A stretch of DNA of 64,000 nucleotides from JADLAT01 sp964348795 (GTDB lineage Bacteria > Pseudomonadota > Alphaproteobacteria > Micavibrionales > Micavibrionaceae), in the NCBI GenBank assembly GCA_964348795.1, contig CAYGDY010000011.1, forward strand, positions 1 to 64,000. Direction: 5' to 3'. The notes below the pieces were generated by a model. That model was not told where the DNA came from, did no database searches, and was given only the letters and a program-made list of their open reading frames with translations. Positions within the stretch are counted from its first letter, which is position 1. Each line of letters starts with the position of its first letter. The position numbers were made by a program, and so were the translations under genes. Shown piece by piece: positions 1-8,703 of the stretch.

Positions 1-47
1 TGAGGGATAAGTCATCTAATAGATATAATCAATTTATTTGAGCTTGG

Positions 48-725
48 CTATAGCACCTCTGTGCCCTGCCTCACATGATGTTGTTGCGTTGAAGAAGAAG
101 AAGAAGAAGAAGAAGAAGAAGGAAACGCCGCCTCGGGTACAGACACTTTCATACGGCTACAAAGCCCACCATAATTTTCAACCAGAAAATCTTCTCTGAA
201 TAGGTGCAACTGGGCCTCAAGCCATTCCTCTGGAGAGGGCACCCAATCCTGCAAACCGTACTGCGCCTTGATCTGGTTCATCGTTGACCACGAAGGAATC
301 CAAGATATTCCATGCCCAATTTTTCTCGAAAGCGCCTCCCTGTAAGCCAAATGCCTCCATCCCTCCGCACCTTCAGACTCATCCGTCAAAGGGGCAGGCC
401 CTTCTTCTACCACAAGAAAGCCCTTGTGCCCGCCTTCCCATTTGTTCAAATAAAAATCAATGTCATGCGGATTGAAGCCAGACGAAACACCCCGAATAAA
501 ATCCCCTTCATCCCTGCCTTCAAGACGGACCAAAGAAAGCGCAGGATTCAATTGCAAAAGCTCTTGCGCAATCCGATGGATCGCGTCCTTATCCTTCCTT
601 GATAAGTATGAGGCGTACAGCGCATCGCTCTGATGCAGATCCAATCCATCTGGCATCGTGTAATGCCCTGCTATGTCGTAACAGCCGCTTTCTTCTTCAA
701 AGAGATGTGCTGGTAAAAAGGCCAT
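48..725 (-). CDS. Hypothetical protein with C-terminal poly-serine tract
   Basis: 225 residues; I do not recognise the family. There is no signal peptide or membrane segment. The sequence is rich in acidic and aromatic residues and looks soluble. Residues about 203-212 are ten consecutive serines, encoded by an uninterrupted trinucleotide run, followed by a 13-residue polar tail. No convincing ribosome binding site precedes the ATG. It is codirectional with the carbonic anhydrase gene, and an inverted repeat that may end the upstream transcript lies between the two. The frame is probably real because it is long and fills the space. Function unknown. Confidence 0.65.
   Translation of the reverse strand: MAFLPAHLFEEESGCYDIAGHYTMPDGLDLHQSDALYASYLSRKDKDAIHRIAQELLQLNPALSLVRLEGRDEGDFIRGVSSGFNPHDIDFYLNKWEGGHKGFLVVEEGPAPLTDESEGAEGWRHLAYREALSRKIGHGISWIPSWSTMNQIKAQYGLQDWVPSPEEWLEAQLHLFREDFLVENYGGLCSRMKVSVPEAAFPSSSSSSSSSSTQQHHVRQGTEVL
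91..120. repeat. (GAA)10 trinucleotide microsatellite
   Basis: Ten perfect GAA units inside the 3' end of the minus-strand gene, read as Ser codons. Gain or loss of a unit would change the number of serines without shifting the frame. Confidence 0.95.
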
Positions 726-739
726 AGGCCGAATCGTAC

Positions 740-774
740 AGGCAAAAATTTAACAATACGTTAAGTTTTTGCCT
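740..774 (-). terminator. Long inverted repeat after the carbonic anhydrase gene
   Basis: Arms of 15 bases (AGGCAAAAATTTAAC and GTTAAGTTTTTGCCT, one mismatch) around a 5-base loop, just past the stop of the carbonic anhydrase gene. On the minus strand the 3' arm holds a run of T but no separate T tail follows. It may be a terminator for the preceding genes, or a protein site upstream of the next gene. Confidence 0.45.
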
Positions 775-787
775 TTTCTCTCTAAAT

Positions 788-1408
788 CTACCCTTCCAAA
801 AACCGAACGGCACCGGTTTCCAGTGCCAGCACCGCGCCCATAATAGTCATCTCGCCCCGTTGCACCAGCCCCTCAATCAAACGGCTCGCGTGGGAGAGTT
901 GCCCGACAGAGGCCATCACATTGGCCTCCACCGCACGGTCCAGCTTTTCTTCGGGCGACAGATCGGTGCGCTGGGCGATCGGAAAGACCTGTGGTTTGAT
1001 CCGGCCTACAATATCGTGGATATTTTCGGACGCCAGCGCCTGCGGGTTTTCGATGTATTCCATCGTGGTGCGCACCGCGCCACAGCCCGAATGCCCCATC
1101 ACCAGCACCAGAGAAATCCCGAACAACGTCGTGGCAAATTCCACGCTCCCCACCAAAGAGGGCGCAACAACATTTCCCGCCACACGGATCACAAACAAAT
1201 CCCCGATATCCTGATCGAAAATCATCTCCACCGGCGCGCGGGAATCAGAACAGCACAAAACTATCGCCTGTGGCGATTGGCCACGGGCCGCAAAATCCTT
1301 GAGCTTGTCCAAAGACAAACGCGGACACTGCACCGACTCCCCGTTCAAAAACCGTTGGTTTCCGGCTTTCAAGGATTCAATCACCTGAGGCGCGGGCGTG
1401 TTTTTCAT
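788..1408 (-). CDS. Beta-class carbonic anhydrase
   Basis: Interconverts CO2 and bicarbonate in the cytoplasm. The 206-residue protein has the beta-class zinc site: CSDSR at residues 53-57 (Cys53 ligand, Asp55/Arg57 dyad) and HSGC at 106-109 (His106 and Cys109 ligands). Length is normal for the family and there is no signal peptide. The start overlaps the stop of the upstream acetyltransferase gene by 4 bases, so the two are probably cotranslated. Both lie downstream of murG on the same strand, where murC and murB would stand in a standard division cluster. Family assignment is secure; the choice between the names can and cynT is not. Confidence 0.93.
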   Translation of the reverse strand: MKNTPAPQVIESLKAGNQRFLNGESVQCPRLSLDKLKDFAARGQSPQAIVLCCSDSRAPVEMIFDQDIGDLFVIRVAGNVVAPSLVGSVEFATTLFGISLVLVMGHSGCGAVRTTMEYIENPQALASENIHDIVGRIKPQVFPIAQRTDLSPEEKLDRAVEANVMASVGQLSHASRLIEGLVQRGEMTIMGAVLALETGAVRFLEG

Positions 1409-1968
1409 GCAGGATTCTGAGCCAGATACGCTTTCTTTGTCGCGCGATAGAGCACAAAGCGCCCGAACGGATGCCCCTTGCGCAGGGCTGGATAATCAAA
1501 ATCCCCCTTCGGGTCACGCACCATCCCGACCTTTTCCATCAGCTTGATCGTGGTGGTGTTATCATGCACGGTAAAGGCCACAACCTCTTTCAATTTTAGT
1601 TTTGTAAACGCATGATGCAAAACGGCTTGTCCGGCCTCACTGGCATAGCCCTTGCCCCAGTATTCATAGTCCAGCCGCCATGCCAGCTCCACCGCAGGGG
1701 TAAAGGCCGCCTCAAACTCCACGGTATTGAGCCCCGTAAAACCGACAAACTCGCCGTCCTCCTTTCGGGATACCGCGTACAACCCAAAACCATGGGCCTT
1801 GAAATGAGCCTGAAAACGATCGACCAGCTTGTTGCTGGCCTTTTCATCGAGCGAGCGTGGCAAATGCTCCATCACCAACGGGTCGGCATTCATACGGGCA
1901 AAGGGGACGCGGTCGGAATCAATCCATTCCCGCAAAATCAAACGATCTGTTTCTATGTGAATCTTCAT
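1405..1968 (-). CDS. GNAT family N-acetyltransferase (RimJ/RimL-like)
   Basis: 187 residues with the opening typical of RimJ/RimL-type acetyltransferases (ETDRLILREW, residues 6-15), an acetyl-CoA binding motif with YWGKGYASEA near residues 103-112, and a C-terminal MEKVGM element. Likely acetylates an amine on a protein or small molecule; the substrate cannot be read from the sequence. It starts 41 bases after murG ends and overlaps the next gene, so it appears to be in the same transcription unit as the wall genes. It has no obvious role in peptidoglycan synthesis. Confidence 0.85.
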   Translation of the reverse strand: MKIHIETDRLILREWIDSDRVPFARMNADPLVMEHLPRSLDEKASNKLVDRFQAHFKAHGFGLYAVSRKEDGEFVGFTGLNTVEFEAAFTPAVELAWRLDYEYWGKGYASEAGQAVLHHAFTKLKLKEVVAFTVHDNTTTIKLMEKVGMVRDPKGDFDYPALRKGHPFGRFVLYRATKKAYLAQNPA

Positions 1969-2009
1969 GCAAGATGTTATAGCCTGTTCTTACAGCCCAC
2001 ACAATCCCG

Positions 2010-3131
2010 TTAAGTCTTCCGCCTTGCCACCTCCGCCACCAAATTCCCGAGGCGAAGCGCCGCATCCGGATGCCCGCACACACGGACCTTTTCCGCCGCC
2101 TCCGGCAACACAGCAGGATTTTGCAAGAACGTCTCAATGCGCGCACGCAGGGTTTCAGGCGTAAAACCATTTTCCGTCATCACCCATGCCCCGCCGCGAT
2201 CGGCCACCATATCGGCATTGCGTTTTTGCTGTTGATCCTTGTGATGCGGATAGGGCACGAAAATGGCGGGCCGTCCGGCGGCCGTGATTTCCGCCACTGT
2301 GCTGGCTCCCGAACGCCCGATAAACAAATGAGCGCGGGCCAAAGCACCGGCCACATCTTCCACGAACAAGGAAATATGAGCCTTGATCCCCGCCCGCTCA
2401 TACGCCTGCCGGACGTCATCCACATCCTCGGCTCTGCAATTTTGAATAATCTCAATCCGCGCCCGCAAATCGGCGGGAAGCAGGGCCAGCGCAGGGGGCA
2501 CAATCTTTGAGAACACCCCCGCTCCCAACGAACCGCCCATAATCAAAATCCTTAAAACCCCGTCCTGCGTCAAAGCCGGATAAGGCCGCGTATGCAGGGT
2601 TGCAATCTCGGGCCGTACGGGATTGCCTGTCAAAACAGCCCGCGCCATATCATGCATCGTGAATCCTGTTGTTTCTGGCATGGCAATAGCAATCCGGTCC
2701 GCCTTGCTGGCCAGCAAGACATTAGCCTTGCCTGCAATCGCATTTTGCTCATGAAGGATCGTCGGGATATCAAGACTCTGCGCCGCATACATCGCGGGCA
2801 CGGATGGATACCCCCCGAACCCTACCACACAGCACGGCCTCAGTTTTTTCAGCTTCGCCCGCGCCTGTAAGACTCCCAGCCCCAGCGTGGCCAATCCCTT
2901 TATTTTCGCAGAAAAACCCCGCCCCAGCGTACCAGCCCGCATTTCAAAAACCGGCACATCTCCAAACAAAGGCGCAAATTTCAGTCCCCTGCGATCGGTA
3001 AAGAGGGCCACATCAAAGCCCCGCAGACGCAAATCCTGCGCCAGCGCCTGCGCGGGCATGACATGCCCGCCCGTGCCTCCCGCGCTCAGGACAATCACTC
3101 CGGCGCTCTGGTCTGCTTTTTTCGGGCTCAC
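2010..3131 (-). CDS. murG: UDP-GlcNAc:undecaprenyl-PP-MurNAc-pentapeptide GlcNAc transferase
   Basis: Adds GlcNAc to lipid I to make lipid II on the inner face of the cytoplasmic membrane. The 373 residues show the two-domain GT-B fold. The N-terminal glycine-rich loop GGTGGH is at residues 18-23, an HEQN motif follows in the acceptor region, and the C-terminal UDP-sugar site carries GRSGASTVAE near 272-281 and a PYPHHKDQQQ-type stretch. The start overlaps the ftsW stop by 4 bases. Last wall gene of the cluster; GNAT and carbonic anhydrase genes follow instead of murC. Confidence 0.97.
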   Translation of the reverse strand: MSPKKADQSAGVIVLSAGGTGGHVMPAQALAQDLRLRGFDVALFTDRRGLKFAPLFGDVPVFEMRAGTLGRGFSAKIKGLATLGLGVLQARAKLKKLRPCCVVGFGGYPSVPAMYAAQSLDIPTILHEQNAIAGKANVLLASKADRIAIAMPETTGFTMHDMARAVLTGNPVRPEIATLHTRPYPALTQDGVLRILIMGGSLGAGVFSKIVPPALALLPADLRARIEIIQNCRAEDVDDVRQAYERAGIKAHISLFVEDVAGALARAHLFIGRSGASTVAEITAAGRPAIFVPYPHHKDQQQKRNADMVADRGGAWVMTENGFTPETLRARIETFLQNPAVLPEAAEKVRVCGHPDAALRLGNLVAEVARRKT

Positions 3132-4321
3132 ACCACCTCCCCTTGCGTCCGCTCCGGCACGGATGGCGGGTGGACCGAAGGACGCGAAGACAATCCGGCG
3201 CGTGCAATACCGCTTCGCGCCCGCCGGCGGGTGAGCGCCAGCAACATCCCCATCGCATACCCCATGGACAGCAGGGAGGACCCGCCATAGCTGATAAACG
3301 GCAGGGTCATCCCCTTGGCGGGAAACAAATTGAGGCTGGAGCCCATATGCACCATCGCCTGCAACCCGAATCCGGACAACAGCCCGCCAACCGCCAACAC
3401 CACAAACATATCATCCGTGTCCATCAATCTCTGATAGCCCCGCAACAGGATAAAACAATAAGTCCCGATAATCATCCATGCGAAGACCAACCCCATTTCC
3501 TCGCCTGCGACAGAAAAAATAAAATCGGCATGACCATCGGGCAGGGACATCTTCACAGTCCCCTGACCCAGCCCTGTGCCAATAAACCCGCCATTTTGAA
3601 ACGCTTCAAGGGATTTTTCAATCTGGTAGTTATCACCGCTTGCAGGATCCAGATACCTGTCAATCCGGCTCTGAACGTGACCAAACGTGTAGTAAGCTCC
3701 AAACACGCCCCCCACAATCAGGACACTCAACAGCGCCAGCAAGCGAAAAGGAATCCCTGCCAGACAAATCTGAGCAACCCAAATCCCCGTGACCAGAAAC
3801 GTCATTCCGAAATCCGGCTGGAGCAAGAGCAATGCCACCGTAACGAAATAAAAACCTGTGGCAACCACAATCCCCTGAAACCTCTGGTTTTTCTTTTGAA
3901 GTGCCATCATCCATGCCGACATGATCGCAAACGCCGGTTTGACAAATTCACTTGGCTGGAGAGAAAATCCCCCCAGATGGATCCAGCGTGTTGCGCCCTT
4001 GATCTCCTCTCCCACGAACAGGACCGAGACCATCGCCAGCAAACTCCCGAAAAAGACCAGTGTAGCCACACGGCGGACAAACTTGCGGTTCAGCATCGAA
4101 AGTCCCACAAGCATAAAAAGCGTGGGGACCAGAACAATCACATGCCGGATCAGGAAGTGATAATACGGCGCGCCGATCCGCTCAGCAACCGGCGGGCTGG
4201 CTGTCGCCACAAGCACAATCCCGCAAATCGCCAGTCCAAAAAAGCCTGCCATCATGGCGCGGTCCACCGTCCACCACCATTGTCCGAAGGCGGACCGGTC
4301 CGTACGGGAAAAAAGACTCAT
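3128..4321 (-). CDS. ftsW: Septal peptidoglycan polymerase FtsW (SEDS family)
   Basis: Multi-pass membrane protein of 397 residues that polymerises lipid II at the division site together with FtsI. The first 30 residues are cytoplasmic, then about ten hydrophobic segments follow. The large outer loop has the family signature around LQPSEFVKPA, and the C-terminal segments carry the SYGGSSLL element. An Arg/Pro-rich cytoplasmic tail ends the protein. The start overlaps the murD stop (ATGA) and the stop overlaps murG, so expression is coupled within the operon. Confidence 0.97.
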   Translation of the reverse strand: MSLFSRTDRSAFGQWWWTVDRAMMAGFFGLAICGIVLVATASPPVAERIGAPYYHFLIRHVIVLVPTLFMLVGLSMLNRKFVRRVATLVFFGSLLAMVSVLFVGEEIKGATRWIHLGGFSLQPSEFVKPAFAIMSAWMMALQKKNQRFQGIVVATGFYFVTVALLLLQPDFGMTFLVTGIWVAQICLAGIPFRLLALLSVLIVGGVFGAYYTFGHVQSRIDRYLDPASGDNYQIEKSLEAFQNGGFIGTGLGQGTVKMSLPDGHADFIFSVAGEEMGLVFAWMIIGTYCFILLRGYQRLMDTDDMFVVLAVGGLLSGFGLQAMVHMGSSLNLFPAKGMTLPFISYGGSSLLSMGYAMGMLLALTRRRARSGIARAGLSSRPSVHPPSVPERTQGEVV

Positions 4322-5649
4322 GCCAGTCCCTCCACCAAACAGGCAAACGCATCCCCGCGCGCCTCGAACGATTGAAACTGGTCAAAGGATGCACAAGCCG
4401 GAGACAGTAAAACCACGCCCGCGCCCCCTGGTTGCCCACGAGCGCTCTGAGCCATCCGATGCGCGTCCGCCACAGCCCGATCCAGCGTTTCATTAAAATG
4501 ATGCGGGACACCATGGCGATCCAGCCATGTGCCAAATTCTTCCATGGCCTCGCCGATCAAAAATGCGTGTTTGATATGGGGCATCACACTCTCAAGCCCT
4601 TCTAACCCGCCCGCCTTGGGACGTCCGCCCACAATCCAGTAGATATTCTGGTATGCCGCCAGCGCTGTGCCTGCGGCCTGCGCGTTCGTCGCCTTGCTGT
4701 CGTTGACATACGCCACGCCATCCATCACCCGCACCAGAAACTGGCGGTGCGGTAACCCTGTAAAGGATTTCAAACCCGTAAAAAACTGCTCCTCTGTCAC
4801 GCCCAGCGCACGGCTTACATGATAGGCCGCCAGCGCGTTCTGGATATTATGCACACCTTTGAGCCGCGAAAGACCAAACGCCTCTGTCAAACCGGACACC
4901 GTGTCCTGCACGGAAAACGATACGACCGTCCGTTCCTGACGCGCAATGATAGTCTGGGCGAGCTTGGCAGAGGGCGCATCGTCCGTCCCGATCACGGCCA
5001 GCCCCGCACCCGCAAACAAGCGTTCCTTGGCCGCGCCGTATCCTTCAAACGTCCCGTGCCGGTCAATATGATCGGGCGTCAGATTGAGCAACACCCCGAT
5101 ATCGGGAGAAAATGTAGGACACAGATCCATCTGGTAGGACGACACCTCGATGACAAACACGCCCGCCGGTTTTGGCATATCCAGTGCCAGAACAGGCTTT
5201 CCGATATTCCCACCCATCGCGACATCAAATCCGGACCCTTCCAGAATATGTGCGATCAACGCCGTCGTGGTAGACTTTCCGTTTGTGCCCGTAATACCCA
5301 CCGTTCTGCGCCCATGGTGCAAGCGGTGCAGGATTTCCAGATCCCCTATAATTGCAATTCCCGCAGAACGCGCCGCCGTCACAACCGGATGCGGAGCCGG
5401 AAAATGGAGTGGCACGCCTGGCGCCAGCACCAGCACAGCGCAATCCGCCAGCGTGGAGTCGTCCAGCGCTATAATTTCAGCCCCCAGCGCTTTGGCGCGT
5501 TCACAGCTTTGCGCGCTGTCATCCCACGCCAGAACCCTTGCCCCTGCCCGCACCAGAGACTCCACAACAGACAGGCCCGAAGCTCCCAGACCAAAAACGG
5601 CGGCAGGTTTACCTTCCAAGGTTCTGACAAAGGCGGTGGTCTCTATCAT
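4318..5649 (-). CDS. murD: UDP-MurNAc-L-alanine:D-glutamate ligase
   Basis: Cytoplasmic ATP-dependent ligase adding D-Glu to UDP-MurNAc-L-Ala. In 443 residues it has the N-terminal UDP-binding Rossmann segment (VFGLGASG, residues 18-25), the Mur ligase P-loop GTNGKST at 121-127, the central NLTPDHIDRHG stretch and the C-terminal domain with VNDSKATN. Length is usual for MurD. It begins 14 bases after mraY ends and overlaps ftsW by 4 bases. Confidence 0.97.
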   Translation of the reverse strand: MIETTAFVRTLEGKPAAVFGLGASGLSVVESLVRAGARVLAWDDSAQSCERAKALGAEIIALDDSTLADCAVLVLAPGVPLHFPAPHPVVTAARSAGIAIIGDLEILHRLHHGRRTVGITGTNGKSTTTALIAHILEGSGFDVAMGGNIGKPVLALDMPKPAGVFVIEVSSYQMDLCPTFSPDIGVLLNLTPDHIDRHGTFEGYGAAKERLFAGAGLAVIGTDDAPSAKLAQTIIARQERTVVSFSVQDTVSGLTEAFGLSRLKGVHNIQNALAAYHVSRALGVTEEQFFTGLKSFTGLPHRQFLVRVMDGVAYVNDSKATNAQAAGTALAAYQNIYWIVGGRPKAGGLEGLESVMPHIKHAFLIGEAMEEFGTWLDRHGVPHHFNETLDRAVADAHRMAQSARGQPGGAGVVLLSPACASFDQFQSFEARGDAFACLVEGLA

Positions 5650-5663
5650 AACGCCCTTTCCCC

Positions 5664-6749
5664 TTACCGGAGTTTCAATGTTGCCAGCCCCACGAGCGCG
5701 AGCACCACGGCAATAATCCAGAAGCGGATCACAATGGTGGGCTCGGACCAGCCCTTCTTTTCAAAATGGTGATGGAGCGGGGCCATTGCAAAGACCCGCT
5801 TGCCTGTCAGCTTGAAAGAGGCCACCTGCACGATCACCGAGACCGTTTCCAGAACAAATAACCCCCCGATAATCGCCAGCACCAGTTCATGCTTTGTCAT
5901 GACCGCCATCGCACCCAGAACGCCCCCCATGGCAAGGGATCCGGTATCACCCATGAAAATCATCGCAGGGGGCGCGTTAAACCACAAAAACCCCATCGCC
6001 CCGCCAATCAGGGCCCCACAGAGAATGGAAAGCTCCCCCACGCCCAGAACATAAGGGATTTTCAGGTATCCGGCAAAAATCTCGTTCCCGACCAGATAGC
6101 TGATAAAGCCAAAACACGCCGCCGCAATTGCAATCGGCACAATAGCCAGCCCGTCCAGCCCGTCTGTCAGGTTCACAGCATTGGAGGCCCCCACCATCAC
6201 AAACACCGCCCACGGGATAAAGAATAATCCGATATACAGATACACATCCTTGAGCACGGGAATGGCGATATGATGATCGAGATTTCCAGGCAACGCCTCC
6301 ATGATCCCGATCGCCGCCACACCGCCAATGATAAACTGCGCCAGCAATTTCAATTTTCCTGGCAGACCCTTCGTATTGCGTTTTGTGAGTTTGAGAAAAT
6401 CATCCCCAAACCCGATCAGCCCATATCCCACCATCACCAACAGGGCATACCAGATAAACGGATTACGCAAATCCGCCCACAGCAAGGTCGAGACCGTCAC
6501 GGAAATCAAAATCATCAGCCCGCCCATGGTCGGGGTGCCCGCCTTGGAAAAATGGCTCTCCGGACCGTCCGTACGGATTGGTTGCCCTTCCCGTTGTTTC
6601 TTTTTCAGCCAGACAATCATGCGCGGTGCAATCAGAAAACTCAAAACCAACGCGGTGAGAATCGCCCCGCCCGTCCGGAATGTCAGATACCGGAACAAAT
6701 TGAAAAAGATAAAGTCATCGAAAAAAGGCGAAAGCAGAAGATAGAGCAT
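5664..6749 (-). CDS. mraY: Phospho-MurNAc-pentapeptide translocase
   Basis: Integral membrane enzyme that transfers phospho-MurNAc-pentapeptide to undecaprenyl phosphate, forming lipid I. The 361 residues contain about ten membrane segments and the conserved catalytic elements: Asp116-Asp117 in GFGDDFLK, NLTDGLDGLA at 193-202, FMGDTGSLA in the later loop, and the APLHHHFEKKGW histidine motif near residues 325-335. It follows the unidentified 146-residue gene by 34 bases, the only sizeable gap inside the operon, and precedes murD. Confidence 0.97.
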   Translation of the reverse strand: MLYLLLSPFFDDFIFFNLFRYLTFRTGGAILTALVLSFLIAPRMIVWLKKKQREGQPIRTDGPESHFSKAGTPTMGGLMILISVTVSTLLWADLRNPFIWYALLVMVGYGLIGFGDDFLKLTKRNTKGLPGKLKLLAQFIIGGVAAIGIMEALPGNLDHHIAIPVLKDVYLYIGLFFIPWAVFVMVGASNAVNLTDGLDGLAIVPIAIAAACFGFISYLVGNEIFAGYLKIPYVLGVGELSILCGALIGGAMGFLWFNAPPAMIFMGDTGSLAMGGVLGAMAVMTKHELVLAIIGGLFVLETVSVIVQVASFKLTGKRVFAMAPLHHHFEKKGWSEPTIVIRFWIIAVVLALVGLATLKLR

Positions 6750-6783
6750 ACTGGTCCTATCGGTTTATACGAACGATTGAAAG

Positions 6784-7224
6784 TTAAACCATTTTGATCG
6801 CCCGCAATACGCCTGCAAAACGCATTTTCAGACGAGCCCCTTCATAGCGATATATCAGAAAATCTCCTGGCGCAACCACCTCTGGCACAATCGCGGCCAG
6901 CCGTGCGTTCCACGTCACGGCACGGATCGCCTCCGCCGGATCGGCCACCACACCCACGGAGCGGCCTGTATACACGCACTGAAGCCCGCCGATATTGCGC
7001 GGCACCGAGACACCGGTTCGGGATTTATAGGGGGTGTCGATATCAATTTCGAGTTCGGTCGGCAGGGCATTTTTCAAAATCACCATATGGCGGCCCTGCC
7101 CCGTATCGACAAAACTGGCCACCTGCAAGACAGAATAGGGTGTCTTAGGCTTGGGCTGGACGCTGACCATGACGCCGCCCACCCGCGTGGTTTTGAAACT
7201 TGTCTTTGGTTGTATAATCATCAT
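6784..7224 (-). CDS. Unidentified 146-residue protein in the murF position
   Basis: The gene lies 3 bases after murE and 34 before mraY, exactly where murF stands in most division clusters, but it is only 146 residues and lacks a Mur ligase P-loop. The first 100 residues look like a small beta-rich domain that I do not recognise. The last 30 residues (PGDFLIYRYEGARLKM and on) loosely resemble the C-terminal PGDVVLxKGSRxxxM stretch of MurF, so it may be a remnant or offshoot, but that similarity is weak. No signal peptide or membrane segment. The tight spacing argues that it is translated. A MurF-like ligase is found elsewhere in the window at 23.0-24.6 kb. Confidence 0.75.
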   Translation of the reverse strand: MMIIQPKTSFKTTRVGGVMVSVQPKPKTPYSVLQVASFVDTGQGRHMVILKNALPTELEIDIDTPYKSRTGVSVPRNIGGLQCVYTGRSVGVVADPAEAIRAVTWNARLAAIVPEVVAPGDFLIYRYEGARLKMRFAGVLRAIKMV

Positions 7225-7227
7225 GTT

Positions 7228-8703
7228 TTACATTTCCTTTTGCATTTTATGGAAGTCTTTACGCAGAGTTTCAATGGCCGTTTTTGCTTCATCCACATCA
7301 TCGAACGGATCGGTGTGTTTTTCAAAAACCTGCCCCTGTTCATGGCCCTTGCCCGCAATGACTAGCACATCACCGGATTGCAGGCCTGCAATCGCCAGCC
7401 TGATCGCCTCCCGCCGGTCATCGCTTTCCAGCGCTTGCTGGACCCCTTTGAGAATCTCGAACCGAATCTGCGCAGGGTCTTCACTGCGCGGGTTGTCATC
7501 CGTCACAATCACGCGATCCGCCAGCCGGCCTGCAATCTGGCCCATAACGGGGCGCTTGCCCTTGTCCCGATTCCCGCCACAGCCAAACACACACACCAGC
7601 GCCCCTGCCGTATGAGGGCGAAGGGCCTTTAAAACCGTTTCCAGCGCATCGGGCGTATGGGCATAATCCACATATACGCCGGCTCCGGCTGGATGCCCCC
7701 GCACCGCCTGTAGCCGACCAGGTGCACCCTTTAACTGCGCCAGATACGCCGCATAATCCTGCGCCTTTTCCGGTTCATGCGCACTGACCAGCCCCAGCGC
7801 GCACAAGGCATTCATCGCCTGAAACGCCCCTACAAGCGGCAAGGTCACTTTCACCGGATGCCCCAACACCTCCAGCGTCAAGACCTGCCCCTGACTTTGC
7901 GGTGATATTGTTATGATTTTCAAATTACTGGCAGAAAACCCATAAGAAATCACTTTAATATGCCGTCCTGCACAGATTGCAGAAATTTCAGCATATTCCG
8001 GCACATCGGCATTGAGCACCGCCACCCCGTCTGCAGACAACACCTCGGAGAACAACCGCATCTTGGCGCGTTTGTACTCTGCCATATCCGGATGATAATC
8101 CAGATGATCCCGCGACAGGTTCGTAAAGCCAGCGGCCTCAATCCGCAGACCGTCCAGACGGTATTGATCCAGTCCGTGACTCGAAGCCTCCAGCGCCATA
8201 TGATCCACACCACTGGCCGAGAGATCCGACAACACCGCATGAAGCGCCACAGGGTCTGGCGTGGTCATGGACCCCGCGCCCGTCACGGAACACGCCACAC
8301 CATCGCCACCCAGAACACCCAGAGTCCCGAGACTGGCTGACCTTTTGCCTGCCAAATTCCAGAGTTGCTGAACGAACAGCGCCGTAGAGGTTTTCCCGTT
8401 CGTGCCCGTCACCGCGACACAGTGCGCCGGTTGCCTTTTGTAAAACGCCGCAGACAAATGCGCCAGCGCAGAACGCGGGTTCGCATCTTGCACAAACGTA
8501 ACACCAGAAGTCTCTGGAAATTCTGTATTTTCTGGCGCTAGAATGACGCAGGCCCCATGCCGGATCGCATCAGCAATATAGCGCCGCCCGTCATTTTGAA
8601 CCCCTTGTATGGCGGCAAACAGATAGCCCTCGCGGACCGCCCGACTATCCTGCGTCAACCCCTTCAACCGGCTTACATCAATACGGGAGAGAATATCGTG
8701 CAT
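7228..8703 (-). CDS. murE: UDP-MurNAc-L-Ala-D-Glu:meso-diaminopimelate ligase
   Basis: Adds the third stem residue to the peptidoglycan precursor. The 491 residues include the N-terminal DSRAV UDP-substrate motif (19-23), the P-loop TGTNGKTS at 99-106, the carbamylated-lysine region around NLSRDHLDYH, and DNPRSEDP in the C-terminal domain. The DNPR signature is known to select meso-DAP over lysine, which fits a Gram-negative wall. It overlaps the ftsI stop by one base. Confidence 0.97.
   Translation of the reverse strand: MHDILSRIDVSRLKGLTQDSRAVREGYLFAAIQGVQNDGRRYIADAIRHGACVILAPENTEFPETSGVTFVQDANPRSALAHLSAAFYKRQPAHCVAVTGTNGKTSTALFVQQLWNLAGKRSASLGTLGVLGGDGVACSVTGAGSMTTPDPVALHAVLSDLSASGVDHMALEASSHGLDQYRLDGLRIEAAGFTNLSRDHLDYHPDMAEYKRAKMRLFSEVLSADGVAVLNADVPEYAEISAICAGRHIKVISYGFSASNLKIITISPQSQGQVLTLEVLGHPVKVTLPLVGAFQAMNALCALGLVSAHEPEKAQDYAAYLAQLKGAPGRLQAVRGHPAGAGVYVDYAHTPDALETVLKALRPHTAGALVCVFGCGGNRDKGKRPVMGQIAGRLADRVIVTDDNPRSEDPAQIRFEILKGVQQALESDDRREAIRLAIAGLQSGDVLVIAGKGHEQGQVFEKHTDPFDDVDEAKTAIETLRKDFHKMQKEM

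Noticed and set aside
3143..4375. 410-codon open frame opposite ftsW
   Set aside because: Antisense shadow of a membrane protein gene; the predicted peptide is very rich in Arg, His and Gln.
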